Position numbers and translations under genes: made by a program. Positions 6,276-6,307 of a stretch of 6,307 nucleotides of DNA are shown piece after piece (the stretch's first letter is position 1; every line of letters starts with the position of its first letter). The DNA comes from Chitinophagaceae bacterium (GTDB lineage Bacteria; Bacteroidota; Bacteroidia; Chitinophagales; Chitinophagaceae). The DNA is taken from NCBI GenBank assembly GCA_017882205.1, contig JADGPY010000280.1, forward strand, positions 1 through 6,307. Direction: 5' to 3'. Below the pieces are notes generated by a model. That model was not told the origin of the DNA. It ran no database searches and was given only the letters and a program-made list of their open reading frames with translations.

Positions 6276-6307
6276 AAAAAATATTATTAAATGTAACCGA
6301 TTGCAAA
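6276..6307 (-). promoter_or_regulatory. Probable promoter of the esterase-GH3 operon
   Basis: On the minus strand TTTG (6307-6304) is followed by 20 bases and TATTTTTT (6283-6276). This matches the Bacteroidota TTTG / TAnnTTTG pattern except for the last base of the -7 box. Initiation would be near 6270, leaving a leader of about 135 bases before the esterase ATG. The LacI-type operator lies between and over these boxes. The -33 box touches the window edge, so its upstream context is unseen. Confidence 0.4.
6292..6305. promoter_or_regulatory. LacI-family operator match
   Basis: TGTAACCGATTGCA fits the palindromic LacI/GalR-family pattern TGnAAnCGnTTnCA at every fixed position, including the central CG. 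It sits about 160-170 bases upstream of the esterase start and overlaps the predicted -33 box and spacer, where a bound repressor would block transcription. LacI-type regulators of hemicellulose genes are known in Bacteroidota. The regulator gene is not in this window. Confidence 0.55.

Noticed and set aside
1..6307. CRISPR array, insertion sequence, transposase, integrase, toxin-antitoxin or phage-defence genes
   Set aside because: I saw no regular spacer-repeat pattern and no ORF with matching motifs; all long frames are explained by the three large genes.

Overview
The window looks like a piece of a plant-polysaccharide utilisation region from a Bacteroidota genome, probably a soil-type Chitinophagaceae relative. 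The grounds are the protein families, the moderate AT richness, the lack of Shine-Dalgarno sequences before the starts, and promoter-like boxes of the Bacteroidota type (TTTG, about 19-20 bases, TAnnTTTG). The lineage is inferred from these features, since no taxonomic marker gene is present.

Layout. Bases 1-764 (+) hold the C-terminal 253 residues of a larger protein whose start lies outside the window. It reads like a six-hairpin, (alpha/alpha)6-type carbohydrate-active enzyme with a C-terminal beta domain. Bases 793-993 (+) hold a very short ORF made almost entirely of three degenerate 16-residue repeats (YNVS-x2-VDRIGS type). Bases 994-1565 carry no convincing gene. They do hold a minus-strand promoter-like sequence (1170-1200), a strong hairpin plus U-tract (988-1030) and, between them, a stretch resembling the 3' end of a tRNA-Ser. 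Together these could be a small RNA unit, an integration scar, or both. Bases 1566-4172 (-) encode a secreted GH3 enzyme with a PA14 insert, most like beta-xylosidases. Bases 4201-6132 (-) encode a secreted protein with two CE1 esterase domains around a CBM48-like domain. Bases 6133-6307 are the upstream leader of this gene pair. At the window edge is an exact match to the LacI-family operator pattern TGnAAnCGnTTnCA, overlapping a plausible promoter.

How the genes fit together. The esterase and GH3 genes are 28 bases apart on one strand, so they are probably one operon. The esterase domains would remove ester-linked feruloyl or acetyl groups from xylan or arabinoxylan fragments, and the GH3 enzyme would trim exposed xylose or related sugars from the ends. 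A LacI-type repressor responding to a breakdown product is a natural regulator, but no regulator gene is in view. The first gene converges on the operon from the other side and may serve the same process.

The two large minus-strand genes are of familiar types. The part most worth a second look is the roughly 800-base gap between the convergent genes.
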